Assembly (NCBI GenBank): GCA_002693605.1
Contig: NZQO01000048.1
Coordinates: 1-11,670, forward strand
Direction of reading: 5' to 3'
Length of the DNA stretch: 11,670 nucleotides
DNA from: Flavobacteriaceae bacterium
GTDB lineage: Bacteria > Bacteroidota > Bacteroidia > Flavobacteriales > Flavobacteriaceae
The translations under genes and the position numbers were made by a program. This document shows positions 1-6,796 of the stretch, piece by piece. Every line of letters begins with the position of its first letter. The stretch's first letter is position 1. The notes below the pieces were generated by a model. The model had not been told where the DNA came from. It searched no databases and saw only the letters and a list, made by a program, of their open reading frames with translations.

Positions 1-38
1 CTGTTGCGCAAGGTCACCGGTAGGGTGGCCCGTTCTGT

Positions 39-1460
39 TTAGCCCGTCCGAACCCTCCTGAAACCGCCGCAGGCCTGCTCATAGGCCAAGCCCGCGTCGA
101 ACACCCGTTGCTCTTGCAGCGCTTTGCCGACGATCTGAATGCCTGTTGGCACGTTGCTGCGGCTGCGCCCGGAGGGCACCGCGAGCACTGGGCAGGCGCT
201 CAGGATATTGAAGGCCGGGGTCATCACCCAGCCGAGAAACGGGTCCACCTGCGTGCCATTTATTGTGAGCTGATCTGTCGAATGATCAAAGATGGCGGGA
301 ACAGAGGGCAAGGCGGTGGTCGGGCAGATCAAGAGATCGAAACTCTCCATCAGAGCCCCGAATTCCGCGCCGCTCCGGGCCTCAACCTCGAGGCCCCGCA
401 GATGGTCCCGCGCGGAGGTGCCGCGCGAGCCTTCGGCAAAAGCGCGGGCATAGCCTGTCATCATATCCTCGCGCCCCTCCATGTCGGCCGCAATGGAGGC
501 CCCGAATATATGGGTGAGATGGGTGAGAGCGGCCTGTTCCAAGGCGGTCGTCCAAGGCAGGTTCACCTCTTCGACCTGACATCCCAAATCCCGAAAGAGA
601 TCGAGCGCCTGGGCCATGTTCGCGCGCACATCGGGATCCACCTCGTAGAAGCCGAGGTCGAATGAGGCCGCGATGCGGAAGCCCTTAAGCCCGCGCCCTA
701 CTTCGGAAATCGGTGTCGCGGCACTGAGGCTCGTGCAATCCGCGGGATGAGGGCCGGCCATGACATTTTGCAGCATGATCGTGTCCGCAACACTGCGGGC
801 CATTGGTCCGGCGTGGCAGTAGCGATCAAGATTGAACGGCGCATCCATCGGGATGCGGCCATGGGGCGGCTTGTACCCGACCACTCCGCAACAGGATGCA
901 GGTATGCGGATGGATCCCGCGATGTCCGAGCCGGTGGCCAGGATTGCGCTGCCCGCGGCCAGACAGGCACCGCTGCCACCAGATGACCCTCCGGGAGAGT
1001 ATTCGGTGTTGTGCGGGTTACGGGTGACGCCCCAAAGGCGTGAATGGCAGGTCACGGCGCAGGAAAATTCCGGCGTGGCGGTTCTGGCATGAACGATTGC
1101 ACCGGCCTCCACGACACGCGCATTGGCCAGGGACGTGCGTTTGGCGATGTGATCCTTGTAGGCCAGCGAACCCATGGAATTGGGCATGGCTGCGATCTCG
1201 CCGGAATCCTTGACCGCCACAGGCAGGCCGGACAAGGTACCAAGGCCACGCGCCTCGCCCCGCATGAAGCGGGTTTCGGCCTCGCGCGCCGCCTCTAGCG
1301 CCGCGTCGAAATGGGTGTAGGTAAAGGCCGATATTGCGGGCTCTGTTGCTTCCGCGCGCCGTATCACGGCCGTCATCAACTCGACGGGCGAAAGCGTCCG
1401 TTTGCGAAACAGCTCTGATGCCTCGCTGGCCGTCAGATCACATAAGGTATCGTCGCTCAT
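39..1460 (-). CDS. Amidase-signature family hydrolase
   Basis: A 473-residue cytoplasmic enzyme of the amidase-signature (AS) family, which hydrolyses carboxamides through a Ser-cisSer-Lys triad. The triad is visible: Lys84 in PVAVKD, cis-Ser159 in PGGSSGGSG and nucleophile Ser183 in SDIAGSIRIP. The Ser159-Ser183 spacing of 24 is that of fatty acid amide hydrolase. The family usually has GGS before the nucleophile; here it is AGS, a Gly-to-Ala change in the oxyanion loop. No signal peptide is seen. Length is normal for the family. The ATG overlaps the stop of the upstream aminotransferase as ATGA, and only a weak AAGAAG-like sequence precedes it, so translation is probably coupled. The AS family spans amidases, GatA-like subunits, allophanate and aryl-acylamide hydrolases. 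No gatB or gatC lies nearby, so a catabolic amidase is favoured. The substrate is unknown, but release of an amine for the neighbouring aminotransferase is a reasonable inference. Confidence 0.93.
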   Translation of the reverse strand: MSDDTLCDLTASEASELFRKRTLSPVELMTAVIRRAEATEPAISAFTYTHFDAALEAAREAETRFMRGEARGLGTLSGLPVAVKDSGEIAAMPNSMGSLAYKDHIAKRTSLANARVVEAGAIVHARTATPEFSCAVTCHSRLWGVTRNPHNTEYSPGGSSGGSGACLAAGSAILATGSDIAGSIRIPASCCGVVGYKPPHGRIPMDAPFNLDRYCHAGPMARSVADTIMLQNVMAGPHPADCTSLSAATPISEVGRGLKGFRIAASFDLGFYEVDPDVRANMAQALDLFRDLGCQVEEVNLPWTTALEQAALTHLTHIFGASIAADMEGREDMMTGYARAFAEGSRGTSARDHLRGLEVEARSGAEFGALMESFDLLICPTTALPSVPAIFDHSTDQLTINGTQVDPFLGWVMTPAFNILSACPVLAVPSGRSRSNVPTGIQIVGKALQEQRVFDAGLAYEQACGGFRRVRTG

Positions 1461-2794
1461 GGCTGCGCCGCTTCTTTTTCGGGCTGCTTTGTTTGACCAC
1501 GATAGGTGGCCTCGACCGCCTCGGCGAGCGTGGTGGCTATCTGGTCCAGTTCGGCGCCTGAGATCGTGTAGGCCGGGCTGATGGCGATGACATTGCCGAT
1601 AGACCGGAAAAAGACACCGCGGGCGGCGGCCTCTTCGGTGACCCGTGTGCCAAGCCCGTCTTCTGTGCCTTTGGGGCCGAGCTCGACGGCGGCGAGGAGC
1701 CCTTTCACCCGGATCTCGGCCACCAGCGGATGGGTGCGAAGCCCCGAGAGCCTCTCCGCCAACATGTCCGACAGTCGGCCGACATGCTGCTCAAGATCCA
1801 TCTCTTCATAGATCGCGAGCGTTTCCAAAGCGACCGCGGCCCCAACAGGATGCCCGCCATAGGTGAACCCATGTCCGAAGAGACCAAGATCATGTGCCTG
1901 ACGCGCGATTGTATCATGGACCTTTTGCGACATGGCAACGGCCGAGATCGGAAAGAAAGAGGCCGACAGCTGCTTGGCCATGGTCATCATATCGGGTTCG
2001 ATGCCAAAACTCTGACAGCCGAACCAGCGCCCGGTGCGGCCAAATCCCGTTATGATTTCATCCGCAATGAGCAAGATGTCATGCCGGGCGAGAACGTTCT
2101 GGATCTCGGCCCAATAGCCCTCGGGCGGCAGGAGTACACCTCCCGCGCCCATGGCAGGCTCGCCAATAAAGGCGCCAATTGTGCCCGCATCTTCGCGTTC
2201 GATGAGCGCGTTGAGCTCTCGGGCCCGCCGTTTCGCGAAGGCAATTTCTGTTTCGCCTGGCTCGGCATCCCGGAGGTAATGCGGCCGGCCGGTGCGCAGC
2301 ACCTGTGACGCCGGGGTGTCAAAGCCATCGTGACAGTAGGACATCGCTGTTAGCGCCGCGCTGACATTGCCTGAACCATGATAGGCCCCTTCGCGGGCGA
2401 TGATGCGTTTCTTGTCACTTAAGCCGCGCGCGTTTTGGTAATAGCGCACCAGCTTTGCGGCGGTCTCAACAGCGTCTGATCCGGAGCAGCCATAGAGAAC
2501 ATGTGTCAGCGGATCTGGCAGAAGGGCTGCAAGCTTCTCCGACAGGCGGTTGGCGATGGCGGGCGTGCGTCCCATGAAACTATGGTAGTAACCGAGCGTC
2601 TCGAATTGCTGCTGAGCCGCCGCCGTGAGCCGCGCGTTGGTAAACCCGAGCGACGCGCACCAAAGACCCGCGACAGCGTCGAGGTAGGTCTGTCCTTGCG
2701 CATCGATCACGGTGCATCCATCGCCGCGGACGATCTCGAGCGGAGACTTCTCCTGGGCGGCGAGCGGATCGGTAAAGGGAAAGAGCTGAGCCAT
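1457..2794 (-). CDS. Class III (omega-type) PLP-dependent aminotransferase
   Basis: A 445-residue fold-type I, class III aminotransferase, probably moving an amino group from an omega-amino acid or amine to pyruvate or a similar keto acid in the cytoplasm. Visible landmarks are GLWCASLGF (residues 43-51, typical of omega-amino-acid:pyruvate enzymes), the phosphate-binding GCSGSDAVE (102-110), AYHGSG (137-142), IADEIITGFGRTG (243-255, Asp245 contacting the PLP ring), Lys274 in MAKQLSASFFP as the Schiff-base lysine, and GHGFTYGGHP (307-316). The frame stays open to 3259, but I start at 2794: AAGGAGG lies 6 bases upstream, the MAQLFPF start matches family length, and the extra 155 codons would run antisense through the LysR gene. 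The gene is divergent from that LysR gene, its probable regulator, and its stop overlaps the amidase start. The family cannot be assigned to a substrate by eye; taurine, beta-alanine, putrescine or another amine all remain possible. Confidence 0.94.
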   Translation of the reverse strand: MAQLFPFTDPLAAQEKSPLEIVRGDGCTVIDAQGQTYLDAVAGLWCASLGFTNARLTAAAQQQFETLGYYHSFMGRTPAIANRLSEKLAALLPDPLTHVLYGCSGSDAVETAAKLVRYYQNARGLSDKKRIIAREGAYHGSGNVSAALTAMSYCHDGFDTPASQVLRTGRPHYLRDAEPGETEIAFAKRRARELNALIEREDAGTIGAFIGEPAMGAGGVLLPPEGYWAEIQNVLARHDILLIADEIITGFGRTGRWFGCQSFGIEPDMMTMAKQLSASFFPISAVAMSQKVHDTIARQAHDLGLFGHGFTYGGHPVGAAVALETLAIYEEMDLEQHVGRLSDMLAERLSGLRTHPLVAEIRVKGLLAAVELGPKGTEDGLGTRVTEEAAARGVFFRSIGNVIAISPAYTISGAELDQIATTLAEAVEATYRGQTKQPEKEAAQP

Positions 2795-2876
2795 TTGGGA
2801 CCTCCTTCTTTCCAGTTGGCATATGAGAAAAAATCTTGCAAATTCAAAAAACTCATCGAGTGCAGGAGGTTTAGGA
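2795..2876. promoter_or_regulatory. Divergent promoter/operator region, aminotransferase-amidase vs LysR
   Basis: This 82-bp AT-rich gap must hold the start signals of both divergent genes. Ribosome binding sites are clear at both ends: AAGGAGG on the minus strand (2801-2807) and AGGAGG on the plus strand (2864-2869). A plus-strand TTGGCA at 2816-2821 is a good -35 candidate, but the hexamer 17 bases on (CAAATT) is a poor -10. Two operator candidates are visible: the separated inverted repeat ATGAG (2823-2827) / CTCAT (2852-2856), and a T-N11-A match at 2834-2846 around a TTGCAA palindrome (2836-2841). LysR regulators commonly bind such dyads in the shared promoter. The exact sites are inferred. 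Confidence 0.45.
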
Positions 2877-3815
2877 ATGATGCGACGGAAGATGCCGAAT
2901 TTGAACGCACTGCGCGTGTTCGAGGTCGCCGCGCGGCATGAGAATTTTACCCGCGCTGGCGAAGAGCTGGGCATTTCCCAGTCGGCGGTCAGCAAACATA
3001 TTGCGCACCTGGAAGACTCACTGGGCCAGCCTCTCTTTATCCGCCAGCACAAGAATATCGCTCTGTCGCCATTCGGTCGCGAGGTCGCTCTTGCCGCAAG
3101 CGGCGCTTTTACCCAGCTCATGCAGCGTCTGACCAGCATCAACACCGGCAAGCCACAGCAGATCACCTTTGTCGCCGATGCGGATTTTATCCAGCTTTGG
3201 CTGTTGCAGCGGCTCTTTGCCTTTGAGCTTGAGAATGCCGGGGTGCGCATATCGCTCACGGGGGAGGTGGCAGTGTCCGATCCGCCCGAGACCGATTATC
3301 AATGCGCCGTGGTCTGGGGCAGCGGCGGATGGCAGGGATGCAAATTCGAACTGTTGTTTACCAACCGCCTCTTCCCGGTCGCGGCGCCTGAATTCTTCGA
3401 GCACCTCGGACGACCGCCCCGTATGTCGGATCTGAACAAGGACATGTTGATCCATGACCGGACGACATCGCTGTGGTCATCATTTCTCGCCGCAGAGGGG
3501 CTCACCGATTTCGACCCCTCGGCGGGGCGGGTGTATAATCAAACCTCTTTCTGTCTCGAAGCCGCCGCCCAGGGCATGGGCGTCACCATCGGCGATGAGG
3601 TCTCTACGCGGCCCTATCTGGAAACAGGTCGGTTGATCTGTCCCTTTGCGACGCGGCTGGCCTCGCCGCATGCCTATTACCTTGTCTTCCCGGCCAACCT
3701 TTCGGTGGACGGCACGCTGGCCATATTCGCTGATTGGCTCAAGGCAGAGGCGCGGGCGCATCGCGAGTGGTATACAGACTTCTGGACGCGCCACGAAAGC
3801 CAGAGGCAGAAATGA
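2877..3815 (+). CDS. LysR-type transcriptional regulator, GcvA-like
   Basis: A 312-residue LysR-type DNA-binding regulator. The N-terminal winged helix-turn-helix is plain: PNLNALRVFEVAAR (residues 7-20), FTRAGEELGISQSAVSKHI (24-42) and LEDSLGQPLFIR (45-56). A periplasmic-binding-protein-like effector domain follows from about residue 95 to the end. The NLNALRVFEVAARH start resembles the GcvA/DsdC branch. The frame is open back to an ATG at 2823, but AGGAGG at 2864-2869 sits 7 bases before the ATG at 2877, and the added 18 residues would precede the conserved LysR start, so 2877 is chosen; the next ATG at 2880 is also possible. Divergent placement 82 bp from the aminotransferase-amidase pair suggests it controls that pair and perhaps itself, with the amine or amide substrate as likely coinducer. 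It converges on the SBP_5 gene, with a 57-bp gap and no obvious terminator. Confidence 0.93.
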   Translation: MMRRKMPNLNALRVFEVAARHENFTRAGEELGISQSAVSKHIAHLEDSLGQPLFIRQHKNIALSPFGREVALAASGAFTQLMQRLTSINTGKPQQITFVADADFIQLWLLQRLFAFELENAGVRISLTGEVAVSDPPETDYQCAVVWGSGGWQGCKFELLFTNRLFPVAAPEFFEHLGRPPRMSDLNKDMLIHDRTTSLWSSFLAAEGLTDFDPSAGRVYNQTSFCLEAAAQGMGVTIGDEVSTRPYLETGRLICPFATRLASPHAYYLVFPANLSVDGTLAIFADWLKAEARAHREWYTDFWTRHESQRQK

Positions 3816-3872
3816 GCCAGCTAATGATCCGCCACCAGAAGCACGGCGGCAGATCAATGTTGGGCGTTGATG

Positions 3873-5474
3873 TTACGCGAACCACCATCGCTCGGCGGAC
3901 CGCGCTCCGTCGAGCTGCCAATTGCCCGAAATCTGTTCGGGATGCTGCACATGCTTGCCGCGCGTCGACACGCGATTGGTAAAGAAGGGCACGATGGTGC
4001 CGCCATCGTCGCGACACAGTCCCATCATCTCTGCATAGAGCGCGCCGCGCTTTTGATCGTCCAGTTCGGATTTGGCCTGACCGAGCAGGGTGTTAAATGT
4101 GGGATTGTCCCATTTGCTTTCGTTCCATTCGGACCCGCCTTTGTACCCCAGTGAGAACATGACATGGGGCGTCGGGCGTGCCCCCCAGGAGGCCACGCAA
4201 AAGGGCTCTTTCAGCCATACCTCGGACCAGTATCCATCGGCCGGCTTTCGCGCGAGCGTGATGTCGATGCCCGCGGCTTTGGCCGAGGCTTGGAACAGGG
4301 TGGCCATGTCGAGCGCGCCGGGAAAGGCTGCGTCACTCGCTGCCAATGTGATCGAGAGATCCTGCCGTCCAGCTTTCTTCAGGTGAAAGCGGGCTTTGTC
4401 CGGGTCATAGCTGCGCTGTTCGATGTCGGTGTAATAGGGCATTGAGGGCCCGATCGGATGGTCATTGCCCAGGGCCGCCGCACCGCCCATCACCTTGTCG
4501 ACGATATCCTGTCGGTCGATGGCATATTTGAGCGCAAGCCGGACATCGGGGTCGTCAAACGGGGCTTGGGTCACATGCATGGGGATCGTGCAATGCGCAC
4601 CGCTCGGGACATTGTCCACGACGACGCGCTTGTCCCGCTGGAGAAATCCGAGCGTTTTCGCATCGACCTGGCTATCGACGTCAATTTCCCCGGTGAGAAG
4701 AGCGCTGGTCCGGGCGTTGCTGTCATTGAGCACGAGAAACGTGACCGCGTCGAAATGGGCCCGGTCTGATTTGAAATAGTTGGGATTGCGCTCCATCTCC
4801 ATGCTCTGGCCCGGCTTGAAAGACTTGAGCACATAGGGGCCGGTGCCGACCCCGGACGTGTCCAAGCCTCCGCCACCATCCGAGGGCAGGATCACGAAAT
4901 GATAGTCCGTCAGGATATAGGGCAGATCGGCATTGCCTTCGGAAAGTACGATCCGCACGCGGTTCTCACCATCCTCGGCGATCGACACCACCCCGTCGAG
5001 AAGCGGTTTGCCAGGCGATTGAGAACCTTCCTGGAGGTGGTATTTCAACGAATCCACGACGTCCCGGGCGGTCAGCGTTTTGCCGTTGTGAAACTCTACG
5101 GCGCGCCGAATATTGAACACCCAGGTGGTGGCATCATCGGAGACATCCCAGCTTTCTGCCAGTTCGGGAACTACCGTATTGTCGGCGGCAATCTCGGTCA
5201 GATAATTGCGGATCGTATGGTTGAGCTGGATCATGCAGACACCGTTGGTCAGGCGCGGATCGAGGGAGTCGGAGCTGTTTCCCTCATGAATGCCGACCCG
5301 ATAATGCCCGCCGCGTTTCGGCGTCGCGGCATGGGCCTGTGCCGCTCCCCAAAGCCCGACGCCCCCGGCCACGAGCCCGGCACCGGCCGCCCCAGACAGA
5401 ACGAACCGGCGGGTCGGCAAGGCGAGCGGTTGCGATGAATGATGAGGACCGAAGTGAGAGGCCGTAGGTTTCAT
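3873..5474 (-). CDS. Tat-exported ABC transporter substrate-binding protein, peptide/nickel family (SBP_5)
   Basis: A 533-residue periplasmic binding protein of the DppA/OppA/NikA type (SBP_bac_5, cluster C). The N-terminus is a twin-arginine signal: TRRFVLSG (residues 21-28), then a hydrophobic Ala/Gly-rich stretch and cleavage probably after AHA (49). The mature part shows family landmarks: SLDPRLTNG (70-78), LAESWDVSDD (105-114), the WVFNIRRAVEFHNGKTLTARDV region (118-139) and a GTGPYVLKSFKPG segment. The start is ambiguous: GGAGG lies 1 base from the ATG at 5480 but 7 bases from the in-frame ATG at 5474, so 5474 is preferred. Family members bind peptides, nickel chelates, opines or sugars; folded or cofactor-bearing ligands would fit Tat export, but that is inference. 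No permease or ATPase genes of the matching Opp/Dpp type lie in the window, so this is an orphan or its partners are elsewhere. Its position suggests it serves the amidase-aminotransferase pathway. Confidence 0.93.
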   Translation of the reverse strand: MKPTASHFGPHHSSQPLALPTRRFVLSGAAGAGLVAGGVGLWGAAQAHAATPKRGGHYRVGIHEGNSSDSLDPRLTNGVCMIQLNHTIRNYLTEIAADNTVVPELAESWDVSDDATTWVFNIRRAVEFHNGKTLTARDVVDSLKYHLQEGSQSPGKPLLDGVVSIAEDGENRVRIVLSEGNADLPYILTDYHFVILPSDGGGGLDTSGVGTGPYVLKSFKPGQSMEMERNPNYFKSDRAHFDAVTFLVLNDSNARTSALLTGEIDVDSQVDAKTLGFLQRDKRVVVDNVPSGAHCTIPMHVTQAPFDDPDVRLALKYAIDRQDIVDKVMGGAAALGNDHPIGPSMPYYTDIEQRSYDPDKARFHLKKAGRQDLSITLAASDAAFPGALDMATLFQASAKAAGIDITLARKPADGYWSEVWLKEPFCVASWGARPTPHVMFSLGYKGGSEWNESKWDNPTFNTLLGQAKSELDDQKRGALYAEMMGLCRDDGGTIVPFFTNRVSTRGKHVQHPEQISGNWQLDGARSAERWWFA

Positions 5475-5580
5475 TTTCATTCCTCCATATGGGCAGGCCG
5501 GTCGGCGAGAGGCGATGGGCCACCGGACGTGTCAGCATTAACGAGGAGCTAAGCCAGAGGAGAACTTTTTGTCACCTATT

Positions 5581-5620
5581 TTGTTAAATAAAACAACATT
5601 GATAATATTTTGGAATTATA
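5581..5620 (-). promoter_or_regulatory. Putative SBP_5 promoter with downstream inverted repeat
   Basis: On the minus strand a perfect TATAAT -10 hexamer occupies 5615-5620. The hexamer 17 bases upstream is TTTCCT, a poor -35, so activator dependence is possible. Just downstream, at 5581-5596, lies the inverted repeat TTGTT-N6-AACAA within a strongly AT-rich block, placed where a repressor could block initiation or early elongation. Transcription from here would give a leader of about 130 bases before the SBP_5 start. Assignment rests on base composition and consensus match only. Confidence 0.35.
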
Positions 5621-5749
5621 TGAGGCGCACTTGGCTGAGGAAAGGTGTTGAACGACGCTGCACTGACGCGTCTGTCGGGGATGGCCGCTCAGAGCTGCGA
5701 GAAGAGAAGCAGTGATTCGGCGGGTTTCAATCCGGTGATACCCTTGCGG

Positions 5750-5767
5750 AACCGCTACGTGGCGGTT
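5750..5767. terminator. Possible LysR 3'-end stem-loop
   Basis: A perfect 6-bp stem, AACCGC/GCGGTT with a 6-base loop, lies about 40 bases past the stop codon of the minus-strand LysR gene. No T-run follows on either strand, so it is not a classic intrinsic terminator; it could help Rho-dependent termination or protect the 3' end. Confidence 0.22.
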
Positions 5768-5807
5768 GCCTTGGCGCGTCAGATGCGAGGGCCCGAATAG
5801 CGCCGTG

Positions 5808-6683
5808 CTATCTGAAATCCAGCGAGGAGGCGATTTCGATGAAGGCTTTTACCAGCCGCAGGCGCGCCCGGTCTTTGGGGGCGATGACGGCGGTTTCATG
5901 GCTGGCCGACAGCTCGGCCACCGGCACTTCGACCAACCCGCGCGAGATCAGGCCACTGTTGGCGAGGAAAAGCGCGATCCCCGCGCCCTGAAACACCGCC
6001 TCGCACATCAGCGGAAAGGTCGTCATGGTGATCGTCCGGGGAAAGCGGATTCCATGTTTGACCTGCGCCTCGCGCACCACCCGTTCGGTCAGCGAGCCGG
6101 TTTCCGGCAGGATGATCGTCTCGTCGATCAGATCGCGGAAATGCAGCAGGTCGCGGCGTGCCAGGGGGGACGAGGGCAAGAGATAGGCGACGTAGCGCGC
6201 CTTGAGGATCGAGACCCGTTCCCAGTCTTCCGAGCGGGGCGGATCGGTGATGAGCCCGACATCCGCCCGCCGTTCGCGCAAGAGCCGCGTGGCGGTGCTC
6301 CAGGCATAGAGGGCGAAATCGATTTCCACATCCGGATAGGCCTGACGGAACTGGCTAATCGCGCGGAGCGCAGGCAGCGGCGCGTTGGCGATGATCTTGA
6401 TATGGCCGCGCTCCATCGCCTCAAACCCTTCGAGCCGCTCGGTGATTGCCGTGTCGAGCGTCACCAGCCGGTCGGCGAGATCATAGAATTCCTCGCCCGT
6501 CCGGGTCAGCGACACGCCCTCGCGGTTCCGAAAGAGCAAGGGCGAGCCGACTTGCTTTTCAAGCTTGGCCACATGTTGCGTGACCGCCGATTGCGTCACC
6601 CCGAGCCGGGTGGCGGCGGCCGAGAAACTGCCCTCGCGCACCACATAGGCGAAGGCGACGAATTGATGATGATTGGCGCGCAT
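5808..6683 (-). CDS. LysR-type transcriptional regulator of the ABC/phosphodiesterase operon
   Basis: A 291-residue LysR-type regulator. The helix-turn-helix lies in FVAFAYVVREGSFSAAATRL and GVTQSAVTQHVAKLEKQVG (residues 8-46), followed by LLFRNREGVSLTRTGEEF (49-66). The effector-binding domain starts near residue 92 (HIKIIANAPL) and runs to the C-terminus. An upstream GTG at 6731 keeps the frame open, but the ATG at 6683 has GGAGG 7 bases before it and begins the conserved MRANHHQF part, while the extra 16 residues have no ribosome binding site and would run through the palindromic operator; 6683 is therefore chosen. The gene is divergent from the ABC operon, with 113 bp between them containing a near-ideal LysR box. 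It very probably activates that operon in response to the transported compound or a breakdown product, and may repress itself. Its leader can fold over its own ribosome binding site. Confidence 0.93.
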   Translation of the reverse strand: MRANHHQFVAFAYVVREGSFSAAATRLGVTQSAVTQHVAKLEKQVGSPLLFRNREGVSLTRTGEEFYDLADRLVTLDTAITERLEGFEAMERGHIKIIANAPLPALRAISQFRQAYPDVEIDFALYAWSTATRLLRERRADVGLITDPPRSEDWERVSILKARYVAYLLPSSPLARRDLLHFRDLIDETIILPETGSLTERVVREAQVKHGIRFPRTITMTTFPLMCEAVFQGAGIALFLANSGLISRGLVEVPVAELSASHETAVIAPKDRARLRLVKAFIEIASSLDFR

Positions 6684-6686
6684 CGC

Positions 6687-6711
6687 GGCTCCTCCAGTTT
6701 GGAGGCCAGCC
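6687..6711 (-). promoter_or_regulatory. Leader hairpin covering the LysR ribosome binding site
   Basis: In the minus-strand transcript, CCTCC pairs with GGAGG across a 5-base loop (AAACT), extended by GGCT/AGCC outside a 2-base bulge. The GGAGG in the 3' arm (plus-strand 6691-6695) is the ribosome binding site for the ATG at 6683. The fold would hide that site and lower translation of the regulator. The pairing is seen directly; function is inferred. Confidence 0.4.
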
Positions 6712-6720
6712 TTAGCGACG

Positions 6721-6735
6721 ATTAGTTTCACTAAT
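6721..6735. promoter_or_regulatory. LysR-type operator (T-N11-A palindrome)
   Basis: The perfect inverted repeat ATTAGT-TTC-ACTAAT occupies the middle of the divergent region between the LysR gene (starting 6683) and the ABC ATPase (6797). Positions 6722-6734 fit the LysR consensus T-N11-A inside a dyad, the usual form of the high-affinity recognition site. It lies 38 bp upstream of the LysR start and 62 bp upstream of the ATPase start, suited to activation of the operon and autoregulation. Confidence 0.65.
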
Positions 6736-6736
6736 A

Positions 6737-6755
6737 TGACGTCACAAAAGTGAAA
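6737..6755. promoter_or_regulatory. Secondary nested dyads next to the LysR box
   Basis: Directly beside the main operator lie the 8-bp palindrome TGACGTCA (6737-6744), the dyad TCAC-AAAA-GTGA (6742-6753) and AGTGAAA (6749-6755), which is the inverted copy of TTTCACT at 6726-6732 inside the main box. LysR regulators often bind a second, weaker activation site on the promoter side, and this sequence is in the right place. On the minus strand TCGACC and CATATT flanking a 17-base spacer could be the LysR gene's own promoter. Assignment is inference. Confidence 0.35.
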
Positions 6756-6796
6756 GGTCGATTGCCTACACCGCCCGGAGCAGATGGAGGAATCAG

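Larger units (their letters stand above)
5475..5807. other. 333-bp intergenic region between LysR and SBP_5 genes
   Basis: Both flanking genes are on the minus strand, so this gap should hold the 3' end of the LysR transcript and the promoter and leader of the SBP_5 gene. Seen here are an AT-rich block at about 5565-5625, a minus-strand TATAAT box, an inverted repeat, a hairpin near 5750-5767, a small stem (ATAGC/GCTAT, 5797-5811) across the LysR stop codon, and a 51-codon plus-strand ORF (GTG at 5645 to TAG at 5800) with a moderate GaGGAAAG-like sequence before it. I cannot match that ORF to a family and do not call it a gene. No RNA gene or mobile element is evident. Confidence 0.6.

Noticed and set aside
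12..30. A possible stem GGTCACC/GGTGGCC downstream of the amidase as terminator
   Set aside because: One pair is a mismatch on the relevant minus strand and no T-run follows; the window edge also prevents judgement.
2795..3259. A 155-codon N-terminal extension of the aminotransferase frame
   Set aside because: The extension runs antisense through the LysR gene, has no family similarity, and a strong ribosome binding site precedes the internal ATG at 2794.
3816..3872. A terminator between the convergent LysR and SBP_5 genes
   Set aside because: Only a 4-bp TCAA/TTGA stem is visible, without a T-run, so it is too weak to call.
5766..6725. A 319-codon plus-strand open frame opposite the second LysR gene
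   Set aside because: The minus strand encodes a complete LysR protein with a good ribosome binding site; the plus-strand product has no domain and is an antisense shadow.
6684..6796. A PhoB (Pho box) site upstream of the ugp-like operon
   Set aside because: No paired CTGTCAT-like repeats at 11-bp spacing were found; the dyads present fit a LysR operator better.
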